A stretch of DNA of 44,034 nucleotides from Paracoccaceae bacterium (GCA_019429405.1 JAHYIZ010000001.1:1-44034); one strand, 5' to 3'. Shown: positions 33,486 to 43,079, counted from the stretch's first letter. Made by a program: numbers and translations. Notes: generated by a model not told the origin, from the letters alone.

Positions 33486-34424
33486 ATGGCAAAATCGCCC
33501 CGCAAGATCATCATCACCTGTGCCATCACGGGCGGCATTCATACCCCGACGATGTCGGACGCCCTGCCCTACAAGCCCGCCGACATCGCCGCGCAGGCGA
33601 TTGCCGCCGCCGAGGCAGGTGCGGCGATCCTGCATCTGCACGCGCGCGACCCGGAAATCGGGCGCCCGACGTCGGACCCCGAGGTGTTCATGCAGTTTCT
33701 GCCGGTGATCCGGCGCGCCACCAACGCCGTGGTCAACATCACCACCGGCGGCGGGCTTGGCATGACGGTCGAGCAACGCCTTGCGGCACCTTTGCGCGCC
33801 AGCCCCGAGATGTGCTCGCTCAACATGGGTTCAATGAACTTTGCGCTGCACCCTATGGCCGACAGATACAAGAACTGGAAGTTCGACTGGGAAGAACCGT
33901 TCCTGCGCGCCAGCGACGATTTCATCTTTCGCAACACCTTCCGCGACATCGAGCGGGTGGCAAAGCTGCTGGGCGAAGGCCATGGAACCCGGTTCGAGCT
34001 GGAATGCTACGATGTCGGCCACCTTTACAACCTCGCCCATCTCGCGGATCGCGGCATATTGAAGCCGCCGTTCTTCATCCAGACCATCTTTGGCATTCTC
34101 GGCGGTATCGGCCCCGAGCCGGAAAACGTCGGCATCATGAAGGCCACCGCAGACCGGCTTTTTGGCGGCGATTATCTGTGGTCGGTGCTGGCCGCAGGGC
34201 GCCACCAGATGCCGTTTCTGACGCAGGCACTGGTGCAGGGCGCCAACGTGCGTGTCGGGCTGGAGGATAACCTCTACATCGGCCCCGGCCGCCTCGCCAC
34301 CAGCAACGCCGAGCAGGTCACCAAGATCCGCGGCATCATCGAGGCGCTTGATTTCCAGATTGCAACGCCTGACGAGGCACGCCAGATGCTCGCGCTCAAG
34401 GGCTCCGACAAGGTGGCCTTCTGA
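33486..34424 (+). CDS. Beta-keto acid cleavage enzyme (BKACE, DUF849)
   Basis: A 312-residue TIM-barrel enzyme of the 3-keto-5-aminohexanoate cleavage family. These cleave a beta-keto acid with acetyl-CoA to give acetoacetate plus a new acyl-CoA. Zinc ligands are visible in ILHLHARDP (H50, H52) and in the late VRVGLEDNLYIG with its conserved Glu. The start IIITCAITGGIHTPTM has IHTPTM where the lysine-pathway enzyme has an acidic residue after TGA, as in BKACE groups acting on other keto acids. GGAGAC lies about six bases upstream of ATG 33486. Its stop overlaps the OsmC gene start by one base (TGATG). It gives the chemistry of the pathway: a beta-keto acid is the key intermediate. Confidence 0.92.
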   Translation: MAKSPRKIIITCAITGGIHTPTMSDALPYKPADIAAQAIAAAEAGAAILHLHARDPEIGRPTSDPEVFMQFLPVIRRATNAVVNITTGGGLGMTVEQRLAAPLRASPEMCSLNMGSMNFALHPMADRYKNWKFDWEEPFLRASDDFIFRNTFRDIERVAKLLGEGHGTRFELECYDVGHLYNLAHLADRGILKPPFFIQTIFGILGGIGPEPENVGIMKATADRLFGGDYLWSVLAAGRHQMPFLTQALVQGANVRVGLEDNLYIGPGRLATSNAEQVTKIRGIIEALDFQIATPDEARQMLALKGSDKVAF

Positions 34425-34930
34425 TGAGCGAGCAGCATGACAGCAAGGCCATGCAGCGCGCGGTGGTGCAGTTTGATTGCCACGGCACTGCCAGCGGCAA
34501 GATGCGCAATGATCTGGCCGTGCACATGCGCCAGCCCTTTGCCGAAGGGCCGTTCGAGATGGCCACCGATGAAGGGTCGTTCCACGGCGGCGATGGCACC
34601 GCGCCGCCGCCGCTGGCGCTGTTCGTGGCCGGATTGACCGGCTGCATCATGACCCAGATCCGCGCCTTCGCCAAACGCATGGGGGTAACGCTGACCAACC
34701 TGACGGTTGATGCCCGTGTGCAATGGGATTGGGAGGCAAAGGGCCGCGTCTACGAAACCGGGCCACGCAGCTTTGAGGTCGACGTGGCAATCGAGAGCCC
34801 AGACGCCGAAGAAAAGGTTGCCGCCCTTATCAACGCCGCGCGCAAGGGTTGTTTCATCGAGCAGACGCTGGGGCAGCAAAACACGATCCGCCACCGCATG
34901 AAGACGGTTGAGGGATGGAAGGAGCTATGA
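34424..34930 (+). CDS. OsmC family protein
   Basis: A 168-residue OsmC/Ohr fold protein. The two redox cysteines are in VAGLTGCIMTQI (C74) and ARKGCFIEQTL (C143), the pair used by Ohr/OsmC to reduce hydroperoxides. The first part, FDCHGTASGKMRNDLAVHM and a PPPLALFVAG turn, is typical of OsmC proteins in metabolic clusters. It may deal with peroxidic or thiol-reactive intermediates, or have another thiol role in this pathway. The start touches the end of the BKACE gene, and its stop overlaps the SMP-30 gene (ATGA), so it belongs to the operon. Its exact job is unknown. Confidence 0.9.
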   Translation: MSEQHDSKAMQRAVVQFDCHGTASGKMRNDLAVHMRQPFAEGPFEMATDEGSFHGGDGTAPPPLALFVAGLTGCIMTQIRAFAKRMGVTLTNLTVDARVQWDWEAKGRVYETGPRSFEVDVAIESPDAEEKVAALINAARKGCFIEQTLGQQNTIRHRMKTVEGWKEL

Positions 34931-35940
34931 CCAATCCGCTCGACGGCTTCACCGTGACCGAGGCCGACATTTCCCATGTCGGGCACGGGTTGCAGCGCCC
35001 CGAGTGCATTCTGGCCGAGCGTGATGGGTCGCTGTGGTCGGCAGATGCGCGGGGCGGCGTGGTGCACATCCGCCCCGACGGCACGCAAGAGCTGATCGCG
35101 CAGGCGCATGATGACCGCTTTGCAGCAACCGACGATGCCGCTGCGCGGTTTACCCAAGGCACGCTGCCGAACGGGCTCGCGTTTGATGCCGATGGCGCCA
35201 TTTTCGTTTCCAACTTCGGCACCGACCGGCTGGAGCGGATGACCCGCACGGGGCAAAGCGAGGTGCTGCTCGACACCATCGACGGCGCCCCGATCGGCAA
35301 GGTCAATTTCGTGTTGCGCGACAGCAAGGGGCGGATCTGGCTGACCGTCTCAACCCGCATCAAGAACTGGATGCAGGCGATCAGCCCCAATATTGCCGAT
35401 GGCTATGTGGCGGTGCTGGACGAACGCGGTGCACGGATCGTCGCCGATGGCTTTCGTTTTACCAATGAAATCCGTTTCGATGCCGCCGAAGACTGGCTCT
35501 ATGTGGTTGAAACATCGGGGCGACGCATCACCCGCCTGCGCATTGGGGCCGACACGCAGGTAACGGCGCGCGAGGTCTTTGGCCCATCCGATACCGGCGG
35601 CTTCATCGACGGCATCGCTTTTGATGCTTACGGCAACCTCTGGGGCACGCACGTGATGTCAGACCGCATCTTTGCACTGACCCCCGAAGGCGATTTTCGG
35701 GTGATCCTGGATGACGACGTGCCTGGCCCCTCGGCAGCGCTCTATGATGCCTTCGCGCGCGATGCCGTAACGCCAGAGCTGATGCTCGCCTGTGGTGGCC
35801 GCATCGCGCCGTGGTTTGCCTCGGTAACATTCGGCGGGCCAGACCTGCGCAATGTCTACATAGGCTCGCTGCGCGGCACCCGCATTCCGAAGTTCCGGAG
35901 CCCGGTTCCCGGCCTGCCCATGGAACACTGGCACCGCTGA
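34927..35940 (+). CDS. SMP-30/gluconolactonase/LRE-like protein
   Basis: A 337-residue six-bladed beta-propeller of the SMP-30/gluconolactonase family. Visible: LQRPECILAERDGSLWSAD, the metal-site glutamate region near the start, LPNGLAFDADGAIFVSNFGTDRLERM, GKVNFVLRDSKGRIWLTVST, DGFRFTNEIRFDAAEDWLYVVETSGRRITRLRI and GFIDGIAFDAYGNLWGTHV. Such proteins are divalent-metal lactonases. ATG 34927 overlaps the OsmC stop; an ATG 12 bases earlier is possible. It ends the operon and most likely hydrolyses a lactone in the pathway. Two ring-opening hydrolases in one operon suggest two cyclic intermediates. Confidence 0.92.
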   Translation: MTNPLDGFTVTEADISHVGHGLQRPECILAERDGSLWSADARGGVVHIRPDGTQELIAQAHDDRFAATDDAAARFTQGTLPNGLAFDADGAIFVSNFGTDRLERMTRTGQSEVLLDTIDGAPIGKVNFVLRDSKGRIWLTVSTRIKNWMQAISPNIADGYVAVLDERGARIVADGFRFTNEIRFDAAEDWLYVVETSGRRITRLRIGADTQVTAREVFGPSDTGGFIDGIAFDAYGNLWGTHVMSDRIFALTPEGDFRVILDDDVPGPSAALYDAFARDAVTPELMLACGGRIAPWFASVTFGGPDLRNVYIGSLRGTRIPKFRSPVPGLPMEHWHR

Positions 35941-36026
35941 GGTGGCGCCGCACCCGGCGCGTTGCCAAACATCGGTCGCAACGGAGCCATGCCAGGCTAT
36001 GGATCCCGCGCCGTGGCCGGGCACCC

Positions 36027-37061
36027 CTAGTCGAAGGTGCCGGTCACGCGGCCAAGCAGCATGAAGGCCCGCGCCGAGCGGGTTTCTGCAAGTTCTGCCA
36101 CCTCGGCATCGGAGGCATTCTTTGCAAACTCGGAAAAGGTCTTGTCGAACTGGCGAAGAAAATGGTGCGCGGCGTCGCGGAATATGGTGTCGCTTCGCAT
36201 CCGCCCGGCAGTCAACGCCAGACTGGTGCGATCACGCACCCCGCCAAGGCCCGCCAACTCCCGCCCGCGCTCGCCATTTGCAAAACGGCGCCACAGCTCG
36301 GGCCGGGTGCGGTCGGGCCTGAGGTCGTCCATGAAGATGCCATCTTGCGACAAAAGCGTGAGGACGTCTTGCGCGGCGCGGATCAGCTTGGCCATGCCGC
36401 GCTCTTCCAGCGCCCGGCGCAGCGCACGAAAGCCTTCGGCATCTTCGCTGCTGTCGGGAAAGTTCAGCGCGCGGATGAAGTCGGCGACCGAAACAGGGGC
36501 CGCAAGCTGTTCTGCCGGGGTGCCGAGTGCAAGCGTCGGCTCATCCTCGCCCGGCGTCTGGCGGGGGACGATCAGCGCCGCCTTGCGATCTGCCGAAGGC
36601 TGCACCGCCTGCCCGTCGCGGCGCGAGGTAAAGGTGGCAACGGCGGTTTCGGTTTGCCGCGCAGAGGCGGCGATTTCTTCAAGCCTTCGCTCGATCGGCC
36701 TTGCCAGCGCGGCCTGATTTGCCTGCCAGCCCTGCCGCATGGTGTCGATTGTCTGTTGCAGGCGCCGGGATTCGGCGCGCAGTTCGCGTGCGGTGCGGGC
36801 CGTGATAGCCGCCACCCAAATCATCGCCACGGGCAGAAAGATGCCCACCAGCGTCATCATGACCGGCAGCACCCCGGTGCCACCCTCGCCGCTGCCATCG
36901 ACCAGTGCAAAGAACAGCGCCACCAGCCCCAACCACAACACCGTCAGCACCAGCGCTATGCCTTCTGCGCCGCCGATCCTGCCGGTGGCCGGCGGCGTGG
37001 CAATGCCACGCAAACCGATTGCCGGGCCTTCGGTCTGTGGGTCTGGGCGGGTGTCTGGCAT
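36027..37061 (-). CDS. Conserved membrane protein of unknown function
   Basis: A 344-residue protein with two predicted helices near the N-terminus (about 31-53, IALVLTVLWLGLVALFFALV, and 66-87, VLPVMMTLVGIFLPVAMIWVAAI). A heptad-rich coiled coil follows (about 88-145, ARTARELRAESRRLQQTIDTM), then a soluble helical C-terminal domain with no known motif (FIRALNFPDSSEDAEGFRALRRAL, LIRAAQDVLTLLSQDGIFMDDL). I do not recognise a defined family; similar proteins seem confined to Rhodobacterales. It lies 11 bp downstream of greA on the same strand, so the two are probably one transcript. Possible scaffold or cell-envelope role; not assigned. Confidence 0.82.
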   Translation of the reverse strand: MPDTRPDPQTEGPAIGLRGIATPPATGRIGGAEGIALVLTVLWLGLVALFFALVDGSGEGGTGVLPVMMTLVGIFLPVAMIWVAAITARTARELRAESRRLQQTIDTMRQGWQANQAALARPIERRLEEIAASARQTETAVATFTSRRDGQAVQPSADRKAALIVPRQTPGEDEPTLALGTPAEQLAAPVSVADFIRALNFPDSSEDAEGFRALRRALEERGMAKLIRAAQDVLTLLSQDGIFMDDLRPDRTRPELWRRFANGERGRELAGLGGVRDRTSLALTAGRMRSDTIFRDAAHHFLRQFDKTFSEFAKNASDAEVAELAETRSARAFMLLGRVTGTFD

Positions 37062-37072
37062 GCGCCCCCCTG

Positions 37073-37543
37073 TCAGACGAATCGGACGTTGAGGATTTCG
37101 TAGCTCTTCTCGCCGCCGGGGGTGCGCACCTCGACGCTGTCGCCTTCTTCCTTGCCGATCAGCGCGCGGGCAAGCGGCGAGCGGATGTTCAGAAGCCCGT
37201 TTTCGATGTTGGCCTCAACCTCGCCGACGATCTGGTAGGTACGCTCTTCGCTCGAAGTCTCATCGACCAGTGTGACCGTTGCCCCAAACTTGATCGCGCC
37301 GGTAAAACGGCTGGGGTCGATGACCTCAGCGCGGCTGATGATGGCCTCAAGTTCCTTGATGCGACCCTCGATAAAGCTCTGGCGCTCTCGCGCGGCGTGG
37401 TACTCGGCGTTCTCCGACAAATCGCCATGCGCCCGTGCCTCCGCGATGTCGCGGATCACGGCCGGGCGATCTACCGTCTTCAAGCTTTTCAGCTCATCGT
37501 CGAGGGCAATGAATCCCCCGCGTGTCATCGGAATTTTTTCCAT
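37073..37543 (-). CDS. greA: Transcription elongation factor GreA
   Basis: A 156-residue factor that rescues backtracked RNA polymerase by stimulating transcript cleavage. The N-terminal coiled coil shows [17 protein letters not shown] and the tip [22 protein letters not shown], whose acidic residues act in the polymerase secondary channel. The C-terminal domain ends [45 protein letters not shown] 37543 opens the canonical N-terminus; the open frame continues upstream over non-coding sequence. The next gene downstream is an unknown membrane protein. Confidence 0.97.
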   Translation of the reverse strand: MEKIPMTRGGFIALDDELKSLKTVDRPAVIRDIAEARAHGDLSENAEYHAARERQSFIEGRIKELEAIISRAEVIDPSRFTGAIKFGATVTLVDETSSEERTYQIVGEVEANIENGLLNIRSPLARALIGKEEGDSVEVRTPGGEKSYEILNVRFV

Positions 37544-37644
37544 GGAGTCCAGGCTCGCGAAAGGGCGCAACAGATGGCGTGTGACCTCTGTAGACCCGTG
37601 TTGCGGGCGCAAAGTCAAGACCAAGGCAGAATTTTGCGACGATC

Positions 37645-37663
37645 GGCCAATTTTGGCCAAAAT
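37645..37663. repeat. AT/GC palindrome upstream of greA and the PAP2 gene
   Basis: GGCCAA-TT-TTGGCC overlaps a perfect 12-bp palindrome TTTTGGCCAAAA. It lies in the 161-bp gap between divergent greA and the PAP2-like gene, 42 bp before the latter. It may be a regulator site; nothing else in the gap is recognisable. Confidence 0.45.
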
Positions 37664-37704
37664 CCTTTGCGAGGTTCCCTCACGGCAGCTTGAGGAACGG
37701 CAGA

Positions 37705-38733
37705 ATGCGAAGTTTTTTTCTGGTGACATTGGTCTATCTGGCGTTCGCGGTGGCGGTGGCGGGTGCGACGCAAGGTGATTTGCCTGCGGTGTTCGGTTCG
37801 GCGGGCGAAGCCATGGTTACCCTGGCGGGCCTGATGACGATTCCGGTGACGCTCGTCTTTGCGCTTGCCGCGCTGCGCGAAGTCTTCTGGCCGACGCCGA
37901 ATGCGCGTTTGCGCTTGGTCGACGTCTGGCTGGCGGCGGCTTCAGCGCTTGTCTTGCAGGTGGCCTTTTCGGTGCTCAAGACGGCGCTGCCCGGCATCGT
38001 TCCGTTCTACGCCGACCCCGCGCTTGCCTCGATCGACGCATGGATTCATGGCGGCATCAATGCGTTTGAACTGGTGCATGTCTGGGGGCAAGGCGTGTCG
38101 CCTGACTACGCAAGCTGGGCCTATCTTCATGTCTGGTCGTTCGCGGCGGTGCTGTTTCCGATCGTGCTATCGCTGACCGATGATGACGTCGCGCGCCGCA
38201 AGCGCTTTCTGACACTTTACCTGGGCTGCTGGATCGTTCTGGGCAACCTGTTGGCGCTGGCCGCGTCATCGGTGGGGCCGGTGTTTTATGACCAGCTTGT
38301 TGGCGGCGCGCGCTTTGCCGATCTGGGCGTTGCGTTGCAGCAAAGTGGTATTGCCGGCTCTCAGATCGGCGCCGTGCAAAGCTTTTTGCTCCACAATTAC
38401 CTCGCCAACCTGCAGCAGCCAAGCGCCGCAATTTCAGCATTTCCGAGCATGCATGTGGCGATGGCTGCGCTTTGCGGGCTGTATCTTGCCGAGCGCAGCC
38501 GCTGGCTAGCGCCGCTGGGCGCCGCGTTCGTGCTGGTGATTTTGTTCCTGTCGGTCTTCACTGGCTACCACTACGCCATTGATGGTTATGCCGCTATTGC
38601 ACTCGTAACGGCCGCATGGTGGGCGCAGCGAGCCAACCGCGCCGTGCTCGGCGCCCGCATTGCGCGCGCCGCAGATGCGCTGATTTCGCGCGGGGCGCCC
38701 GTTGCGTTACGATTGCCTCGTTCTCTCAGGTAA
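37705..38733 (+). CDS. PAP2 superfamily / AUR1-like membrane phosphatase
   Basis: A 342-residue integral membrane protein with about eight hydrophobic segments. The PAP2_3 (inositolphosphoryl-ceramide synthase, AUR1-like) active-site motifs are visible: [24 protein letters not shown] with the catalytic His, and [16 protein letters not shown] with the second His and Asp. Such enzymes transfer or hydrolyse a phosphoryl headgroup on lipids. ATG 37705 follows GAGGAAC and fits the first membrane segment; the frame opens at a TTG five codons earlier. It is divergent from greA. It may act in cell-envelope or phospholipid turnover; the substrate is unknown. Confidence 0.88.
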   Translation: MRSFFLVTLVYLAFAVAVAGATQGDLPAVFGSAGEAMVTLAGLMTIPVTLVFALAALREVFWPTPNARLRLVDVWLAAASALVLQVAFSVLKTALPGIVPFYADPALASIDAWIHGGINAFELVHVWGQGVSPDYASWAYLHVWSFAAVLFPIVLSLTDDDVARRKRFLTLYLGCWIVLGNLLALAASSVGPVFYDQLVGGARFADLGVALQQSGIAGSQIGAVQSFLLHNYLANLQQPSAAISAFPSMHVAMAALCGLYLAERSRWLAPLGAAFVLVILFLSVFTGYHYAIDGYAAIALVTAAWWAQRANRAVLGARIARAADALISRGAPVALRLPRSLR

Positions 38734-38785
38734 GTTACGCACTTGCGCAGGAGCAAATGCCGCCTGACAGCCGTAGGAGCCAAGC

Positions 38786-40432
38786 ATGACCGGGATCGAG
38801 CGCGAATCGATGGACTATGATGTGGTGATCGTGGGCGCCGGGCCCTCGGGCCTTTCTGCCGCGATCCGGTTGAAGCAGATCAACCCGTCGCTTTCAGTGG
38901 TGGTTCTGGAAAAAGGCTCCGAGGTTGGCGCGCATATCCTTTCGGGGGCGGTGCTTGACACAATCGGGCTTGATGCGCTGATCCCCGATTGGGCGGAACA
39001 CGGCGCGCCAGTGAAAACCAAGGTTGCGCGAGATGATTTCTTGTTGCTCGGGCCTGCCGGGCAGATGCGCATACCCAATTTCACGATGCCCCCCTTCATG
39101 AGCAACCACGGCAAATACATCGTCTCGATGGGCAATGTCTGCCGCTGGCTGGCCGAACATGCCGAGGCGCTTGGTGTCGAAATTTTCCCCGGCATGGCCG
39201 CAAGCCAGCTAGTGCTGGAAGGTGAGCGGGTGGCGGGCGTGGTTGCGGGCGAGTTTGGCCGCGAGCCCGATGGCAGCATCGGCGCAAGTTATGAGCCGGG
39301 GATGGAGCTGCGCGGCAAATATGTGCTGCTCTCGGAAGGTGTGCGCGGCAGCCTCGCCAAGCAGGTGATCGCCAAATACGACCTGTCGGCAGGCAAGGAA
39401 CCGCAGAAGTTTGGCCTTGGCATGAAGGAAATCTGGCAGATCGACCCGGCCAAGCATCGCCTCGGCCAGGTGACGCACACGATGGGCTGGCCGCTTGGCA
39501 GCAATGCGGGTGGTGGCGGGTTCATCTACCACGCTGACAACAATCAGGTTTTCATCGGCTTTGTGGTGCACCTAAATTACGCCAACCCTTGGGTTTCGCC
39601 CTATATGGAGTTTCAGCGCCTCAAGCATCACCCGATGGTCGCCGAGCTGCTAGAGGGCGGCAAGCGCGTGGCATACGGCGCGCGGGCGATCTCTGAGGGC
39701 GGCTGGCAGTCGATCCCGAAACTCACCTTCCCCGGTGGCGCGCTTTTGGGATGCTCGGCGGGCCTTGTGAACGTGCCGCGCATCAAGGGCAACCACAACG
39801 CAATGCTTTCGGGCATCGAGGCGGCCGAGGCTGCGGCGGCGGCGATTGCGGCAGGGCGCGCGGGCGATGAACTGGTGGCCTATGAAGCTGCGCTGCGTTC
39901 TGGCCCTATCGCAAAAGACCTGCGGCGCGCGCGCAACATGAAGCCGCTTTGGGCCAAGTTTGGCATGCTGGCAAGCCTTGGCCTCGGCGGGTTCGACATG
40001 TGGGTGGCCAATCTGACCGGCTGGAACCCGCTGGGCACCGTGAAGCATGGCAAGAACGATGCCAAGGCGACCGGCCTTGCGGGCAATTACGCGCCGATCA
40101 ATTACCCGAAACCCGATGGCAAGCTGAGCTTTGACCGGCTGACCAACGTCGCCTTTTCGGCCACCAACCACGAAGAAAGTCAGCCCTGCCACCTGCATCT
40201 TGCGGACCCCGACATTCCGATTGCCGTGAACCTTCCTGGCTACGCCGAGCCCGCACAACGCTATTGCCCGGCGGGGGTCTATGAGGTGCTGGAAACCGCC
40301 GAAGGTCCAAAGTTCCAGATCAACTTCCAGAACTGCGTGCATTGCAAGACCTGCGACATCAAGGACCCGAGCGAGAACATCACCTGGACCACGCCGCAAG
40401 GGGGTGACGGGCCGAACTACCCCAACATGTAA
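38786..40432 (+). CDS. Electron transfer flavoprotein:ubiquinone oxidoreductase
   Basis: A 548-residue inner-membrane-associated flavoprotein that takes electrons from ETF, reduced by acyl-CoA and other dehydrogenases, and passes them to ubiquinone. The FAD motif VVIVGAGPSGLSAAIRL is at about 13-29. The C-terminal [4Fe-4S] cysteines are C494, C517, C520 and C523 in RYCPAGVYE and NCVHCKTCDIKDPSENI. The membrane-dipping PMGWPLGSNAGGGGFIYH-like region (about 231-250) is present. Length equals that of bacterial ETF-QO. The acyl-CoA dehydrogenase at 4206-5897 is a likely upstream donor; the ETF genes themselves are not in the window. Identity is secure. Confidence 0.96.
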   Translation: MTGIERESMDYDVVIVGAGPSGLSAAIRLKQINPSLSVVVLEKGSEVGAHILSGAVLDTIGLDALIPDWAEHGAPVKTKVARDDFLLLGPAGQMRIPNFTMPPFMSNHGKYIVSMGNVCRWLAEHAEALGVEIFPGMAASQLVLEGERVAGVVAGEFGREPDGSIGASYEPGMELRGKYVLLSEGVRGSLAKQVIAKYDLSAGKEPQKFGLGMKEIWQIDPAKHRLGQVTHTMGWPLGSNAGGGGFIYHADNNQVFIGFVVHLNYANPWVSPYMEFQRLKHHPMVAELLEGGKRVAYGARAISEGGWQSIPKLTFPGGALLGCSAGLVNVPRIKGNHNAMLSGIEAAEAAAAAIAAGRAGDELVAYEAALRSGPIAKDLRRARNMKPLWAKFGMLASLGLGGFDMWVANLTGWNPLGTVKHGKNDAKATGLAGNYAPINYPKPDGKLSFDRLTNVAFSATNHEESQPCHLHLADPDIPIAVNLPGYAEPAQRYCPAGVYEVLETAEGPKFQINFQNCVHCKTCDIKDPSENITWTTPQGGDGPNYPNM

Positions 40433-40474
40433 CGCTTGCGCGATACCGGAACGAAGGCTGCGCACCTGCATTGC

Positions 40475-40493
40475 GCGGGGCCAGCGGCCCCGC
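40475..40493 (+). terminator. Stem-loop after the ETF oxidoreductase gene
   Basis: GCGGGGCC - AGC - GGCCCCGC, a perfect 8-bp stem with a 3-base loop, between the ETF oxidoreductase stop and the TPR gene start. No T-run follows, so termination is uncertain. Confidence 0.5.
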
Positions 40494-40506
40494 TAGGCTT
40501 GCCGAC

Positions 40507-42246
40507 ATGCCCATGAGGAGCCGTATCTTGCCCCGTCGTTCCGCCAGTTGCCTTCTTGCCCTGTTCGCGCTCGGGGTTGCAGCACCGCTGCCTGCCCGCG
40601 CCCAGTCCGCGCTCGATTTCGCCGGGCCATACCTCGCCGCCCGCGAAGCGGCACTGGCAAATGATTTTGCCGCTTCGGCGCGCTACTCGCTGCAAGTGCT
40701 GGCTGCAGACCCTCAGAACATGTTTTTGCAGGAACAGGCGCTGATCGCGCAGGTTGCGGTGGGTGACATGGCGGCGGCGGTGCCGTTGGCGCAAAGCATG
40801 GCAACCGGGCCGACCGGCAGCCAGATGGCGACGCTGGTGCGGCTAGCCGATGCCGCCGCGCGCGCCGATTATGCTGGCATTGAGGCCATCGTGGCGGAAG
40901 GCACGAACACAGGCCCGATGCTCGACGGGCTTATGCGGTCTTGGGCGCAGCTTGGCAGCGGGCAGGTGTCAGATGCGCTGGCAGGGTTTGACGCTCTGGC
41001 AAACGATGGCGGTTTTGCGGCTTTCGGGCTTTACCACAAGGCGCTTGCTCTTGGGCGTGTGGGCGATTTTGAGGGCGCCGACGCGATCTTGTCAGGCGCC
41101 GAGGGCGGACCCTTGCGCGCAACGCGACGTTCGGTGATCGCGCATGTGCAGGTTCTTAGCCAGCTTGACCGAAACGCGGACGCGCTGTCGCTGATCGCCG
41201 ATCTGTTCGGGCCCGACCCTGACCCCGATATCGACGCGCTGAAGCGGCGGCTGCAAGCCGGCGAGTCGCTGCCCTTTAGCTTGATCGGTTCAGCGCGCGA
41301 TGGACTGGCCGAGGTATTCTTTACCGTCGCGGGGGCGCTGACCAGCGAAACCCCCGACAGCTACGCGCTCGGCTACGCGCGGCTGGCGCTGCATGTGCGC
41401 CCCGCATTTCCCGATGCCGTGCTGCTGGTGGCCAGCCTGCTGGAAAGGATGGGCCAGCACGACCTTGCCACAAATATCTATGGCAATATTGCGCGCGGCG
41501 CCGAGGCCTTTCATGCCGCCGAAATGGGCCGCGCCGGGGCGCTTTTTGCGCTCGGGCGCAAGGATCAGGCGCTTGAGGTTCTGGCTGCGCTGGCGCGCGA
41601 TTACCCCGACCTGCCGGGGGTCTGGAGCGCGCTTGGCGACATGCAGCGTCGGATGCAGCACTATGCTGAAGCGGCCGCTTCTTATGATCAGGCGGCCAAG
41701 ATTTACGGCGCGCCTGCGCCCGAGCACTGGTTTATCTACTATGCCCGCGGCATGGCGAACGAACGCGCAGGGGCGTGGGGCGCGGCAGAGACCGACTTTC
41801 GCACGGCTCTGCGGCTCAACCCGGAACAGCCACAGGTACTGAACTACCTCGGGTATTCCTATGTTGACCGTAACGAGAACCTCGACGAAGCGCTGGGAAT
41901 GATCGAACGGGCGGTCGCCATGGTGCCGAATGATGGTGCGATTGTAGACAGTCTCGGATGGGTTCTCTACCGGCTCGGGCGCTACAGCGAGGCGGTCGGG
42001 CACATGGAAAAGGCAGCGTCGCTGATGCCGGTTGATTCGCTTGTGAACGACCATCTGGGCGATGTCTATTGGGCGGTCGGGCGACAGCGCGAGGCCGAGT
42101 TCCAATGGCGCCGCGCGCTTTCGCTTGAACCTGAGACCGAGGCCGAGGCCGACCGCATCCGGCGCAAACTAGCGGTGGGGCTTGATGCCGTGCTTGCGGA
42201 GGAAGGTGCCGCACCCCTGAAGGCGGTTGCCGCCAATGGCAATTGA
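40507..42246 (+). CDS. Tetratricopeptide-repeat protein with signal peptide
   Basis: A 579-residue exported helical-repeat protein. The N-terminus has basic residues, then [20 protein letters not shown], a signal peptide cleaved near ARAQ-S. Repeats of about 34 residues run through the rest. The best preserved are [83 protein letters not shown] arrays are protein-binding surfaces, here probably in the periplasm or on the inside of the outer membrane. ATG 40507 was chosen over 40471 (TTG) and 40513 (ATG); the choice does not alter the mature protein. The 3' end overlaps ispE by 11 bases. Its function is not known. Confidence 0.9.
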   Translation: MPMRSRILPRRSASCLLALFALGVAAPLPARAQSALDFAGPYLAAREAALANDFAASARYSLQVLAADPQNMFLQEQALIAQVAVGDMAAAVPLAQSMATGPTGSQMATLVRLADAAARADYAGIEAIVAEGTNTGPMLDGLMRSWAQLGSGQVSDALAGFDALANDGGFAAFGLYHKALALGRVGDFEGADAILSGAEGGPLRATRRSVIAHVQVLSQLDRNADALSLIADLFGPDPDPDIDALKRRLQAGESLPFSLIGSARDGLAEVFFTVAGALTSETPDSYALGYARLALHVRPAFPDAVLLVASLLERMGQHDLATNIYGNIARGAEAFHAAEMGRAGALFALGRKDQALEVLAALARDYPDLPGVWSALGDMQRRMQHYAEAAASYDQAAKIYGAPAPEHWFIYYARGMANERAGAWGAAETDFRTALRLNPEQPQVLNYLGYSYVDRNENLDEALGMIERAVAMVPNDGAIVDSLGWVLYRLGRYSEAVGHMEKAASLMPVDSLVNDHLGDVYWAVGRQREAEFQWRRALSLEPETEAEADRIRRKLAVGLDAVLAEEGAAPLKAVAANGN

Positions 42247-43072
42247 GGAAGAGGCGCCGGCCAAGGTCAACCTGACGCTGCATGTCATCGGTCAGCGCGC
42301 TGACGGCTACCACCTGCTCGATTCTCTGGTGGTTTTCACCGCGCTTGGCGACCGTTTGCGCTTTGCGCCCGCCCCGGATTTGCGACTGGATGTGACGGGG
42401 CCGCTGGCCGCGGGGGTGCCTGCGGATCACACAAACCTCGTGCTGCGCGCGGCAAAAATGATGGGCGCTGGCGGCGCGGCGATCACGCTGGAAAAACATT
42501 TGCCGATGGCCGCCGGGGTGGGGGGCGGGTCATCCGATGCCGCAGCTACCCTGCGCGGTCTCGCGCGGCTTTGGGCGCGGGCCTTGCCCGAAACGCCAGC
42601 CATTGCGCGGCTGGGGGCTGACCTGCCGGTATGTCTGGCGCCCCGGCCCCGGCGGATGGGCGGCATCGGCGAAGACCTTGCCGAAGTGCCGCAGCTGCCG
42701 CCCTTCTGGATGGTTCTGGTCAACCCCGGCGTGGCCTTGGCAACACCTTCGGTTTTTGCGGCGCTGAACGACAAGACGGGCCGCCCGATGCCGCAAACAC
42801 TGCCGCGCTGCGGTTCGGCATCCGAGCTGGCCACATTCCTTCGGATACAGCGCAATGATCTTGAGGCCCCGGCGCAGCGTCTGGCCCCGGTGATTGGCAC
42901 CGTGCTGGCGGCGTTGTCGGGGCAATCTGGCTGCCTTTTGGCGCGCATGTCCGGGTCGGGGGCAACCTGCTTTGGCCTCTTCGCAGACCCGCTGTATGCC
43001 GCCGCCGCCGCGCGCGCGATTGGCGCCGCCGAGCGCAGCTGGTGGGTTCGCGATACCGGGCTTTTCGCGTGA
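42236..43072 (+). CDS. ispE: 4-diphosphocytidyl-2-C-methyl-D-erythritol kinase
   Basis: A 278-residue GHMP kinase that phosphorylates CDP-methylerythritol, a step of the MEP pathway to isopentenyl diphosphate. Visible: [28 protein letters not shown], the ATP loop [20 protein letters not shown] (about 90-109), LGADLPVCL with its conserved Asp, and the closing [18 protein letters not shown] 42236 overlaps the TPR gene and has GAAGGCGG shortly upstream. It is convergent with the polyprenyl synthase gene, whose product uses isopentenyl diphosphate. Identity is secure. Confidence 0.96.
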   Translation: MAIEEEAPAKVNLTLHVIGQRADGYHLLDSLVVFTALGDRLRFAPAPDLRLDVTGPLAAGVPADHTNLVLRAAKMMGAGGAAITLEKHLPMAAGVGGGSSDAAATLRGLARLWARALPETPAIARLGADLPVCLAPRPRRMGGIGEDLAEVPQLPPFWMVLVNPGVALATPSVFAALNDKTGRPMPQTLPRCGSASELATFLRIQRNDLEAPAQRLAPVIGTVLAALSGQSGCLLARMSGSGATCFGLFADPLYAAAAARAIGAAERSWWVRDTGLFA

Positions 43073-43079
43073 AGCGGCC

